This document shows, piece by piece, positions 1 to 7,274 of a DNA stretch of 7,618 bases. Source of the DNA: Armatimonadota bacterium (GTDB lineage: Bacteria; Armatimonadota; Armatimonadia; Armatimonadales; Armatimonadaceae). A program made the position numbers and the translations under genes. The notes under the pieces are model-generated. The model made no database searches. It was not told the origin of the DNA and was given only the letters and a program-made list of their open reading frames with translations. The DNA is taken from positions 1-7,618 of the forward strand of contig JACMIS010000447.1 of the NCBI GenBank assembly GCA_014381035.1, written 5' to 3'. Within the stretch, counting starts at the first letter, position 1. Every line of letters starts with the position of its first letter.

Positions 1-14
1 ACGCCGGGTGCAGA

Positions 15-1746
<1,732 letters not shown>

Positions 1747-1756
1747 TGGTCGCTCG

Positions 1757-2413
1757 TCAGGTACTGGTATCGGTGTCGTCCCACGGTGTCTCCTCGGCGT
1801 CCGTCAGCCAGTTCAGGGCAAAATGCCGTTCCATCACAACGCCGGGGTCAAGACCTCCCGGAACTGTCCGTGCGTTGATCTGCGCGTCCCGCACCGCCCA
1901 ATGCAAGCGATATATCATGTCCAACTGGTCGAGGATTTCGTCTTTCGCGCGAAGCAGCGCGTCGTTCAACCGCTCCGTAGTAGCAAGATCACGCGCGGTG
2001 CGTGCCACCAACGGAACATCGCAAATCACGGTTGGGTATGGGAGATCCGTTTCTCCAAGTGCCCAGAGCAACACCGCGCACGCTTCATATCGCCAGGCAA
2101 ACTGAATCACCGTATATTCACCGGGCTTAGGGTCGTCCAAGAACCGTCGCTCATTGGGACTCAAGGTGTGAGCCAGACCAACATCCTCTAAAAGTTGTTT
2201 CGCGAACGATTCCGTCTCCCCACTACGAAGCGTTTCGGCATGCACTGCGCAGGCACACAGGGTGACGGCTCGCTCCGCGACGGCTCGCGCCGGACGTAAT
2301 CCGATTTCGCTTTCCGCAATATAGGGTAACCAATCAATGGTCGGGATGTGTAATTCTTTCAAACGGGCGATGTTACGCTGTTTCCGTTCGATCCCGGGCT
2401 CTTCGCTCATCAT
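1757..2413 (-). CDS. DUF4272 domain-containing protein
   Basis: The 218-aa product fits the DUF4272 family, whose function I do not know. Features in order are the charged N-terminus ERKQRNIARLKELHIP (about 9-24), LRPARAVAERAVTL (39-52) and LSPNERRFL (84-92). WRYEACAVLLWALG (107-120) is followed by LDMIYRLHWAVRDA (164-177), then LDPGVVMERHFALNWL (188-203) and the C-terminal WDDTDT (211-216). The last three are the blocks I associate with the family, and length is normal for it. No signal peptide or membrane segment is visible, so it is probably cytosolic. Two adjacent ATGs (2413 and 2410) could start it; GGAAA about 9 bases upstream is only a weak Shine-Dalgarno. It heads the cluster DUF4272, 109-aa protein, argG and is divergent from the acetyltransferase at 2538. 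The link to argG may be positional only. Confidence 0.9.
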   Translation of the reverse strand: MMSEEPGIERKQRNIARLKELHIPTIDWLPYIAESEIGLRPARAVAERAVTLCACAVHAETLRSGETESFAKQLLEDVGLAHTLSPNERRFLDDPKPGEYTVIQFAWRYEACAVLLWALGETDLPYPTVICDVPLVARTARDLATTERLNDALLRAKDEILDQLDMIYRLHWAVRDAQINARTVPGGLDPGVVMERHFALNWLTDAEETPWDDTDTST

Positions 2414-2537
2414 GCAGGTTTCCGATCACAGATTCTTATGGCAGACCAGACCGATTTCCACGACAATGATTCTATGATAGCAGATTAGCCGGGAACGAGC
2501 ACAGGAAAACGCGCCAGTTCCGCCAAATATTCTGATC
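2414..2537. promoter_or_regulatory. Divergent intergenic region with an imperfect direct repeat
   Basis: This 124-base region separates the starts of the DUF4272 gene (minus) and the acetyltransferase (plus), so it should hold promoters for both. An imperfect direct repeat occurs at 2431-2445 (GATTCTTATGGCAGA) and 2468-2484 (GATTCTATGATAGCAGA), 37 bases apart. TATTCT at 2528-2533 resembles a -10 box only 4 bases before the plus-strand ATG. No strong -35 hexamer is obvious in either direction. Promoter assignment is an inference from layout. Confidence 0.4.
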
Positions 2538-3470
2538 ATGAGCGACCTTTCCCTGCGCATCGCGACCCCGGCGGACTTCGACGCCATCGCCGAACTGATT
2601 CATGTCGGGACGAACTACTGGTACGAAACGCACGGCACGGGGCGTATTTTTACCGGTGCAGTGACAGCGGCGCGAATCTTCCCGGAGGTATATGAAGAGC
2701 TTGATCCGGGTTATTGCCTGCTCGCGGTAGATGATTCCACGGGGCGGATCGCCGGATCGTGTTTCTACCGCGTCCGCACGACGCACGTTTCGCTCGGCAT
2801 CATGAACGCGCACCCGGCATACTTCGGGCGCGGCGCGGCGCGAAAGTTATTAACGGAAGTATTCACCATTGCCGAACGGGAAAATAAGCCACTTCGACTC
2901 GTCTCCTCCGCGCTGAACCTCGACTCGTTCTCGCTGTATAACCGCGCCGGATTCGTCCCGCGCCAACTGTTTCAGGATATGATCCTCACCGTTCCCGATA
3001 CCGGTTTGGCGCACGCTGCCCCAAACGGAATCAATAATGTGCGAGTTGCCACACCCGATGACGTATCACGGATTGCCGCACTTGAAGAGAAGATACAGGG
3101 AATCCTGCGACCAGGAGACTGGAAGTATCTCATCGAAAACAAAAACGGCATCTGGCATACCGTACTCTACGAATCGGCGGACGGGGTGATGGAAGGCGTC
3201 TTATCTTCGGTTTCGCATCCGGGAAGCAACCTGATCGGACCCGGCGTGGCTATTGACGCCAACATCATGGCTCCCCTGCTCTGGGGACAATTGCGTTTCC
3301 GTCGTGGAACGACGCCCGTATTCCTCATTCCCGCGACGGAAACGCAATTGGTACAAGCCGCCTATGCCTGGGGCGCAAAAAACTGCGAGTTGCATGTGTC
3401 CCAGTGCTACGGCGAATGGTTCGCGCCAACCGGGGTTGTCATGCCGACTTTCTTGCCGGAGTCGGCTTAG
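2538..3470 (+). CDS. Tandem GNAT-fold acetyltransferase
   Basis: Probably transfers an acetyl group from acetyl-CoA to an unknown amine; cytosolic. The 310-aa product contains two GNAT-like halves. The first (about 5-152) starts LRIATPADFDAIAELI. It carries the acetyl-CoA-binding motif A at about 93-104, PAYFGRGAARKL, preceded by the strand HVSLGIMNAH. The late GNAT segment LDSFSLYNRAGFVPRQ (128-143), with the Tyr often used as general acid, completes it. The second half restarts with VRVATPDDVSRIAALEEKI (168-186) but lacks a recognisable R/Q-x-x-G-x-G/A loop, so it looks like a degenerate, perhaps structural domain. It stands alone on the plus strand between two minus-strand clusters. The ATG at 2538 has no Shine-Dalgarno; a -10-like TATTCT lies 4 bases upstream, so a leaderless transcript is possible. 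It ends in TAG, convergent with the toxin remnant 22 bases away. Substrate cannot be told. Confidence 0.88.
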   Translation: MSDLSLRIATPADFDAIAELIHVGTNYWYETHGTGRIFTGAVTAARIFPEVYEELDPGYCLLAVDDSTGRIAGSCFYRVRTTHVSLGIMNAHPAYFGRGAARKLLTEVFTIAERENKPLRLVSSALNLDSFSLYNRAGFVPRQLFQDMILTVPDTGLAHAAPNGINNVRVATPDDVSRIAALEEKIQGILRPGDWKYLIENKNGIWHTVLYESADGVMEGVLSSVSHPGSNLIGPGVAIDANIMAPLLWGQLRFRRGTTPVFLIPATETQLVQAAYAWGAKNCELHVSQCYGEWFAPTGVVMPTFLPESA

Positions 3471-3492
3471 TCAGTAATAAAACGAACCACTC

Positions 3493-3879
3493 CTACCATA
3501 ATCGGTTGAGACCGCTGTACGCATCGAATGCACGGTCGGCAGAAACCAAAGCGATATTCTCCACCATGCTTTGCGCTATCAACATACGATCAAACGGGTC
3601 GCGGTGATGAAGTGGCAGTTGTCCCGCACGAAATGCGTGTTCCTGTGTGATCGGCAAAATGTCCATGCGATTTTTTCGGAATTGCGTGGGGAGGAAGGTT
3701 TCAATCGGTTCGGCGAGGGGCAACTTCCCTAACCCGTTTTTGATCGCCATTTCCTAAACTGTGGCGATACTGACGTAAAGAATTTTGTTCGCGTCTTCGA
3801 TCAGAGTTCTTGCCAACGAGCTTAGTTTCGGATCGTTCGTTACAAACCAAAGGAATGTATGCGTATCAAGCAGAAGCAT
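3493..3879 (-). pseudogene. vapC: PIN-domain toxin (VapC-like), interrupted by an amber codon
   Basis: Intact relatives are RNases of type II toxin-antitoxin pairs that cleave RNA with a magnesium-binding acidic cluster. Read from the ATG at 3879 the frame stays open for 128 positions except one TAG at 3756-3754 (codon 42). The upstream part gives MLLLDTHTFLWFVTNDPKLS and ends YVSIATV. After the stop comes EMAIKNGLGKLPLAEP, then HHRDPFDRMLIAQS and LVSADRAFD. PIN relatives usually have Trp in a [S/T]-x-W-E-[I/M]-A-I-K context here, so a TGG to TAG change is the simplest explanation. Expected acidic residues are D5, E43, D94 or D97, and D115. A restart at ATG 3750 would lose D5 and E43, so that 85-aa product should be inactive. 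The start overlaps the antitoxin stop as TGATG. Both sides of the stop are well preserved, which suggests a recent mutation or a sequencing error. Confidence 0.88.
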
Positions 3880-4112
3880 CAATACATATATTCCTTGAAA
3901 TCTTCCAGAGGTTCGTCGAAGTCATCGGGAATCGTCACCAGTCCAATCGCGCTTCCGGCGCGACGCGGTGCGTTCTCGGGTTGTGGCTCCGCTGGCGTAT
4001 CGGGCAAGACACGGCGCAATAAAATCTCGGCATAAGCCTCAGGGGTCAGACCGTTTAACCGCGCTTCACTAACGAGCCGCGATTCCAACTGGGGTGATAA
4101 TGCGAGTATCAT
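3879..4112 (-). CDS. vapB: VapB-like antitoxin
   Basis: Expected to bind and neutralise the PIN-domain toxin encoded next to it, and to repress the operon by binding DNA. The 77-aa product has an N-terminal segment MILALSPQLESRL followed by GLTPEAYAEILLRRVLP (to about 37), which suits a short strand plus helix as in ribbon-helix-helix antitoxins. A Pro-rich linker (about 38-50) follows. The acidic tail AIGLVTIPDDFDEPLEDFKE (55-74) is typical of antitoxin tails that wrap the toxin, often annotated DUF2281. The start is well supported: AGGAG at 4125-4121 lies 8 bases before the ATG, one of the clearest ribosome binding sites in the window. Its ATG overlaps the stop of the 44-codon remnant (ATGA), and its TGA overlaps the toxin start (TGATG). 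Because the toxin is broken, the antitoxin may now be an orphan. Confidence 0.88.
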   Translation of the reverse strand: MILALSPQLESRLVSEARLNGLTPEAYAEILLRRVLPDTPAEPQPENAPRRAGSAIGLVTIPDDFDEPLEDFKEYMY

Positions 4113-4179
4113 TTTTGCCTCTCCTGCCAGTATTTTACCGTCGTTTCCAGCCGCAAGGTTGGTGTAAGCCTCAGGGGTC
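4033..4179 (-). repeat. Direct repeat pair from antitoxin 5'-end duplication
   Basis: Two copies of an approximately 80-base segment lie in the same orientation, starting at 4112 and 4243 (minus strand) and ending near 4033 and 4165. The offset is 131 bases at the ATGs and 132 bases at the identical 15-mer, which locates a single-base deletion in the upstream copy. The entry spans from the end of one copy's identical 15-mer to the other's. Confidence 0.6.
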
Positions 4180-4243
4180 GAACCATTTCGCCGTGCTGGT
4201 CGATAAGTCGCGACTCCAATCGTAGCGATAATTCAAGTGTCAT
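4109..4243 (-). pseudogene. Frameshifted antitoxin-like remnant (44-codon ORF)
   Basis: This looks like a duplicated 5' end of the adjacent antitoxin gene. From ATG 4243 the reading starts MTLELSLRLESRLID, against MILALSPQLESRLVS in the antitoxin. A one-base deletion relative to the antitoxin then shifts the frame. In the other frame the match resumes as ARRNGSTPEAY against ARLNGLTPEAY. By hand, about 56 of 80 bases agree, including the identical 15-mer TAAGCCTCAGGGGTC (plus strand) at 4033-4047 and 4165-4179. The similarity stops near 4163. As it stands the ORF runs on in the shifted frame and its TGA overlaps the antitoxin ATG. Its own start lies within the last 11 bases of the 126-aa gene, so translation could be coupled on both sides. 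It may be translated as a short nonfunctional peptide; most likely it is decay of a tandem duplication. Confidence 0.65.
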
Positions 4244-4613
4244 CGTTCTGCTCGGATTCTCCTGGAACGCGATTATACGACGCTGATCGCTGCTCGTCTT
4301 CGGTCAACAGATTCTGGAATGTTTCGTGATACCAGTCGACATCAACGTCGGCTTCTCCTAAGGACTGTGCCATATGATTCCAGAACTTTTGCTCGTCGAA
4401 GCCCGCAAAGTCGGACGCCGAGTGTTTCGCGAGGTTATGAAAGGCGTCCGCCAGCCAGAAAACTTTGTGCGCCGATTGCCTGCGGTCACCGCTAAACAAC
4501 GAACGGAACGACGCTTGCGTTCTGCCCTCCATCGCCCAGCTGGTAGTGGAGCGGATGCTAATCACGCCGTTGTAGAGGAGCCACCGATACGCCGCCTTGC
4601 GCCGCTCGTCCAT
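4233..4613 (-). CDS. Small conserved protein coupled to the HerA-like ATPase
   Basis: I know no named domain for this 126-aa protein. It is a paralogue of the 109-aa protein at 1417-1746. The N-terminal block MDERRKAAYRWLLY (1-14) and central block LADAFHNLAKHSASDFAGFD (54-73), followed by EQKFW, are shared. The regions about 22-50 and 79-100 are divergent. It also has a hydrophilic acidic tail (about 104-126) that the paralogue lacks. No signal peptide, membrane segment or nuclease motif is visible. Its ATG overlaps the ATPase stop as TGATG, and no Shine-Dalgarno is visible, so it is probably translated by reinitiation after the ATPase in a related amount. That arrangement suggests a physical or functional partner of the ATPase. 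The tail's last codons contain the start of the 44-codon antitoxin remnant, so the tail may have been altered when the toxin-antitoxin locus arrived. Confidence 0.82.
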   Translation of the reverse strand: MDERRKAAYRWLLYNGVISIRSTTSWAMEGRTQASFRSLFSGDRRQSAHKVFWLADAFHNLAKHSASDFAGFDEQKFWNHMAQSLGEADVDVDWYHETFQNLLTEDEQRSASYNRVPGESEQNDDT

Positions 4614-6622
4614 CAGTCGAAGTCCGCGTTCCGCGCCGTGTTGAACGCCTCGCTCGACCCGAAGCCACGCTCGGTGGTGATCTGCGGAGCCGGTTTCGGG
4701 GCGTTCTCTACGTCGTCTGCGGCTGTTTTGGTCCAGTTGGTGTTGGCGGCGCAGAAGTCGCGAAACGACGTGAACATCTGCACGAAGAGCGGCATTCCGG
4801 TAAAGGACAAGGGCGACGCCGGACCGGTGAACATGAACGGGAACTGGCGGCGCGATTGTGGGTCCACGAACGATTTGTAGAGCGAGAGGGCTTCCTTGTC
4901 GCCGACTAACTCCTGTAACTGATCCTGTTCGCCGCCGGTGGTCAAGCCGTATCCGAACGCGTTCAGGCGCAGTTGCCCGATGATCTCGCGATGGAGCGAC
5001 GCCAGCGTTTGCGTGATGAACATGTAGCCCAAGCCGTATTTCCGCGTGGTGCGAACAGCGTCCACGAACGATTTAGTCAGGCTTGCCATCTCGGAATCGT
5101 CGCCAGAGCGGGTATAGTTTTTGACGTAGCGGTGTGCTTCGTCCAGCGCGACGAGAACATTGAGTTGCTTACCGGCGACGAACGCTTTCCCGCCCTCGAT
5201 GTTCAACGCGTTGGCGATTTCGCGCAGGATAAGGGCTTTGATCTCTTCATCGTCCTTGAACGCCGTGCCTTCGCCGCTGATGTCGAGGAAAACGATGGGT
5301 TGCGCGGAACCCGCCCCGCCCTCGGGGGCGTTCACGACGGATGCCACGATGCCCCAGAGGGGCGTTCGCTCGCGCCCCTTGCTGTCTACTTTTTGGAACA
5401 AATCGAGCGACGCGGTGAAAGCGATTTTCAGTTCCGCCAATTCGCCTTCGTCCGCCAGGATCGCGCGGATACGTTCGGCTAACTGTTCGCGGCGTTCCTT
5501 GCCCGAATAGATGCGCTCCAACGCCTTCGGATCGTTCACCAGCGTTTCCAGAGATTTTTCGAGCAGGTCGGCAGGCGCGGCGGATAACTTGCCCCCGGAA
5601 CCGAGCACTTTGCGCACACAGTTCTGCATCACCTCTTCGGCGATTTCGACATTCTCGGGGTTTCTTACGCCGATGAAGCGGTAGAAGTTTGCCTTACGCA
5701 GTAGCGAACAGAACTGCGGGACCGACTCTTGCAAGCGAACCTGAGTCGCCATCTGAAATGTTTGTACCTCGCGCCCGATGGAGCGTAGCGCACGATGCAA
5801 CGGGAATGGCAAACCTTTGTCGCTCGAAAACTGCGACTGCGGGTCAATGAAAAGCAAGCCCATCTTGCGGTGCCGCGCATAAGCGAACAGCAGATACGCC
5901 GCGAGACCGGACTTGCCCGAACCGGTCTTGCCGAAAACGCCGATATGGTACGCTTCGCCCGCGCCCCCGTCGCCCTTGCCGAAGTGTCGCAAGGTGAACG
6001 GCATTTTCACGCCCGTACCGTAGACGTTCCCCATGTATACCAATTCGTGTGCGTACTTCGCGAGAAGCGCGGTCAGGACTTCGTCGCGGACGGAGAAGAC
6101 TTTCGCGCCGGTGCTGGGCGACGTGCCGAGCATATCTTCCTCGCAAAACTCCTCGCCCCATTCGTCCTTGTCAATCGCGAATGCGGCTTGCACCGTCAGT
6201 GTCGCGGTGCGGACATCGGCGCGTTCGGAAAGGTGGGGCAAACTCCCCTGCCGCTTGATGATTCCTCGGAACGCCATGTCTTCGTGCCAGCGGTTCTTGG
6301 TTTCCACGCGCGAGATCTGCCCCATGACACAGATCATCGTGTCAGCGTGGCGCATAACCAGGTAGACCATCTGTCCCCGGATTCGGTCGGCTTGCGACGA
6401 TTCCAGAATGTCAATCGTGATCTCGGAAGTGTCGGACGGCGACCCGACCACACCGACCGGGGGATGGTTCTCATCCATCACCACGTTCAGAACCTTGCCC
6501 TTGCGCTCGAACTTGTCCGGCTTCGCGGCGAATGTGTTTTGCGGACGATTCGGCATCGTCGCAAAGGTATTCTGCGACACCCCGCCGCGCTCTTGTAATC
6601 GTTCGGTGATTTTATCAATCAT
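4613..6622 (-). CDS. HerA/FtsK-superfamily ATP-binding protein (DUF87-like)
   Basis: Likely a hexameric DNA-translocating or remodelling ATPase of the HerA-FtsK group. The 669-aa product has a low-complexity N-terminus (1-40). A beta-rich region (about 42-215) is consistent with the HerA barrel domain. The Walker A GKTGSGKS is at 231-238, followed by LLFIDPQSQFS (256-266). A helical insertion (about 300-400) precedes the strand IVFLDISG (443-450). The Walker B VLVALDEAHRYV (489-500) has the catalytic Asp-Glu. TTRKYGLGYMFITQTLASLH (525-544) matches the HerA arginine-finger and sensor region; the C-terminus after about 625 is disordered-looking. No membrane segment, so it is not a full FtsK; no fused nuclease is seen. 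It is about 150 residues or more longer than archaeal HerA. TACAAT at 6642-6637 is a possible -10 close to the ATG. The stop overlaps the next gene (TGATG). Role in repair, plasmid or phage biology, or defence is open. Confidence 0.92.
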   Translation of the reverse strand: MIDKITERLQERGGVSQNTFATMPNRPQNTFAAKPDKFERKGKVLNVVMDENHPPVGVVGSPSDTSEITIDILESSQADRIRGQMVYLVMRHADTMICVMGQISRVETKNRWHEDMAFRGIIKRQGSLPHLSERADVRTATLTVQAAFAIDKDEWGEEFCEEDMLGTSPSTGAKVFSVRDEVLTALLAKYAHELVYMGNVYGTGVKMPFTLRHFGKGDGGAGEAYHIGVFGKTGSGKSGLAAYLLFAYARHRKMGLLFIDPQSQFSSDKGLPFPLHRALRSIGREVQTFQMATQVRLQESVPQFCSLLRKANFYRFIGVRNPENVEIAEEVMQNCVRKVLGSGGKLSAAPADLLEKSLETLVNDPKALERIYSGKERREQLAERIRAILADEGELAELKIAFTASLDLFQKVDSKGRERTPLWGIVASVVNAPEGGAGSAQPIVFLDISGEGTAFKDDEEIKALILREIANALNIEGGKAFVAGKQLNVLVALDEAHRYVKNYTRSGDDSEMASLTKSFVDAVRTTRKYGLGYMFITQTLASLHREIIGQLRLNAFGYGLTTGGEQDQLQELVGDKEALSLYKSFVDPQSRRQFPFMFTGPASPLSFTGMPLFVQMFTSFRDFCAANTNWTKTAADDVENAPKPAPQITTERGFGSSEAFNTARNADFD

Positions 6623-6701
6623 TTTTGTGTAACCCTATTGTACGGCACTGCTTATGTAGTAACGAAACCGGAAAGATACCGATAAAAATTTCCGCAATCA
6701 T
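6615..6701 (-). CDS. Possible 28-codon leader ORF upstream of the ATPase
   Basis: A short reading frame starts at ATG 6701 after a strong ribosome binding site, GAGGAG at 6716-6711? by sequence GAGGAGAAACGACA-ATG, with 8 bases between GAGGAG and the start. It encodes 28 residues beginning MIAEIFIGIFPVSLLHKQ, a short hydrophobic stretch followed by a polar tail ending HKND. Its TGA (6617-6615) lies just inside the ATPase gene, overlapping its start by 8 bases. The ATPase itself has no comparable Shine-Dalgarno, so translation of the leader could feed the ATPase start by coupling. I recognise no homologue. It may be a regulatory leader peptide, or a chance frame; the ribosome binding site and the overlap are the only support. 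Confidence 0.4.
   Translation of the reverse strand: MIAEIFIGIFPVSLLHKQCRTIGLHKND
6637..6642 (-). promoter_or_regulatory. Candidate -10 box for the ATPase gene
   Basis: On the minus strand TACAAT matches the sigma-70 -10 consensus at five of six bases. A start site about 7 bases further on would leave a leader of only a few bases before the ATPase ATG at 6622. No good -35 hexamer lies 16-18 bases upstream, so the call is weak. Transcripts starting here would skip the 28-codon leader ORF. Confidence 0.3.
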
Positions 6702-6820
6702 TGTCGTTTCTCCTCGTTTCTTCGGCGGCACCGTGATTTCAATCGGCGAAGAAGGCTTGGAATCGTTTCGATGTTACTCTGTCCCAGATTTCTGTAAGGG
6801 CAACAAATAGTTTCCTTGTG

Positions 6821-6837
6821 TGTCGTAGAATACGACA
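6821..6837. promoter_or_regulatory. Perfect 17-bp inverted repeat abutting a start codon
   Basis: TGTCGTA-GAA-TACGACA is a perfect inverted repeat with 7-bp arms and a 3-base spacer. Its last base is the A of the membrane-protein ATG at 6837. It sits in the divergent region between that gene and the ATPase chain. As DNA it has the form of an operator for a dimeric repressor; as RNA it could form a hairpin that hides the start codon. It also contains TAGAAT (6826-6831), a -10-like hexamer. If that hexamer is used, the transcript would be leaderless and the operator would cover the promoter. I do not recognise the cognate regulator. Confidence 0.5.
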
Positions 6838-7271
6838 TGACAACTATAGAGGATGATTTAGTCCCGCTTGCCGAATCGCAAGACGAGTCCGACGACTCCC
6901 GGCAGATCGTCCGCAATCAACAAAAGTTGCGCCGTCGTGAAATCGAGAATCAACTCATTCGTGTAAAGCAGAGTTGGAGTAAGGATCGCGACCAGTTGAT
7001 GATCCGCAATAAATATGGACGAAAATATGTGCCGACAAATGTTCAAGCAGTGATAATCGGTACTATGTTTGTCTTCTTCGCACTTCTGTGGCTAATAATT
7101 AGCCCTGCATTCTATCCCGTGAGTTTATTTATGATGATTCTTGGCAGCATCATTGTTTGGGGTATTGCTCGGAAAGCGCAAAATTATTTTGTTGCTGAGG
7201 CTACTTACCGTGCTGAAATAGACCGATTGAGCAAGGAACTGCAACAAGTTGACTACCAATCCGGTCGGTAA
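6837..7271 (+). CDS. Small two-helix membrane protein with flanking coiled coils
   Basis: I recognise no family for this 144-aa protein. Residues 1-22 are acidic (TTIEDDLVP, ESQDESDD). Residues about 24-58 are highly charged and probably form a coiled coil (QKLRRREIENQLIRVKQSW). Two hydrophobic segments follow at about 70-88 (AVIIGTMFVFFALLWLII) and 93-111 (YPVSLFMMILGSIIVWGI), joined by a short turn, so both ends probably face the cytoplasm. A second short amphipathic region, AEATYRAEIDRLSKELQQ (120-137), ends the protein. I chose ATG 6837; a TTG at 6816 in frame would add seven residues but would run through the inverted repeat. No Shine-Dalgarno is evident. It is AT-richer than most of the window. 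It converges on the regulator gene with only three bases between their stops. Confidence 0.75.
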   Translation: MTTIEDDLVPLAESQDESDDSRQIVRNQQKLRRREIENQLIRVKQSWSKDRDQLMIRNKYGRKYVPTNVQAVIIGTMFVFFALLWLIISPAFYPVSLFMMILGSIIVWGIARKAQNYFVAEATYRAEIDRLSKELQQVDYQSGR

Positions 7272-7274
7272 CCG

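Noticed and set aside
3443..3466. GCCGAC/GTCGGC inverted repeat at the end of the acetyltransferase gene as a terminator
   Set aside because: It has only 6-bp arms and a 12-base loop, lies before the stop codon, and has no T-run on either strand.
3754..3756. TAG in the toxin as a reassigned sense codon
   Set aside because: The acetyltransferase and the LuxR-type regulator in the same window both end naturally at TAG, so TAG is read as stop here.
5795..6598. A 267-codon plus-strand open frame opposite the ATPase
   Set aside because: It is antisense to the barrel and Walker A coding region, Arg- and Val-rich with no domain signature, and has no supporting ribosome binding site.
6625..6810. 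A 61-codon plus-strand frame in the divergent region
   Set aside because: No ribosome binding site, no recognisable motif, and it runs across the leader ORF's ribosome binding site and possible promoter elements.
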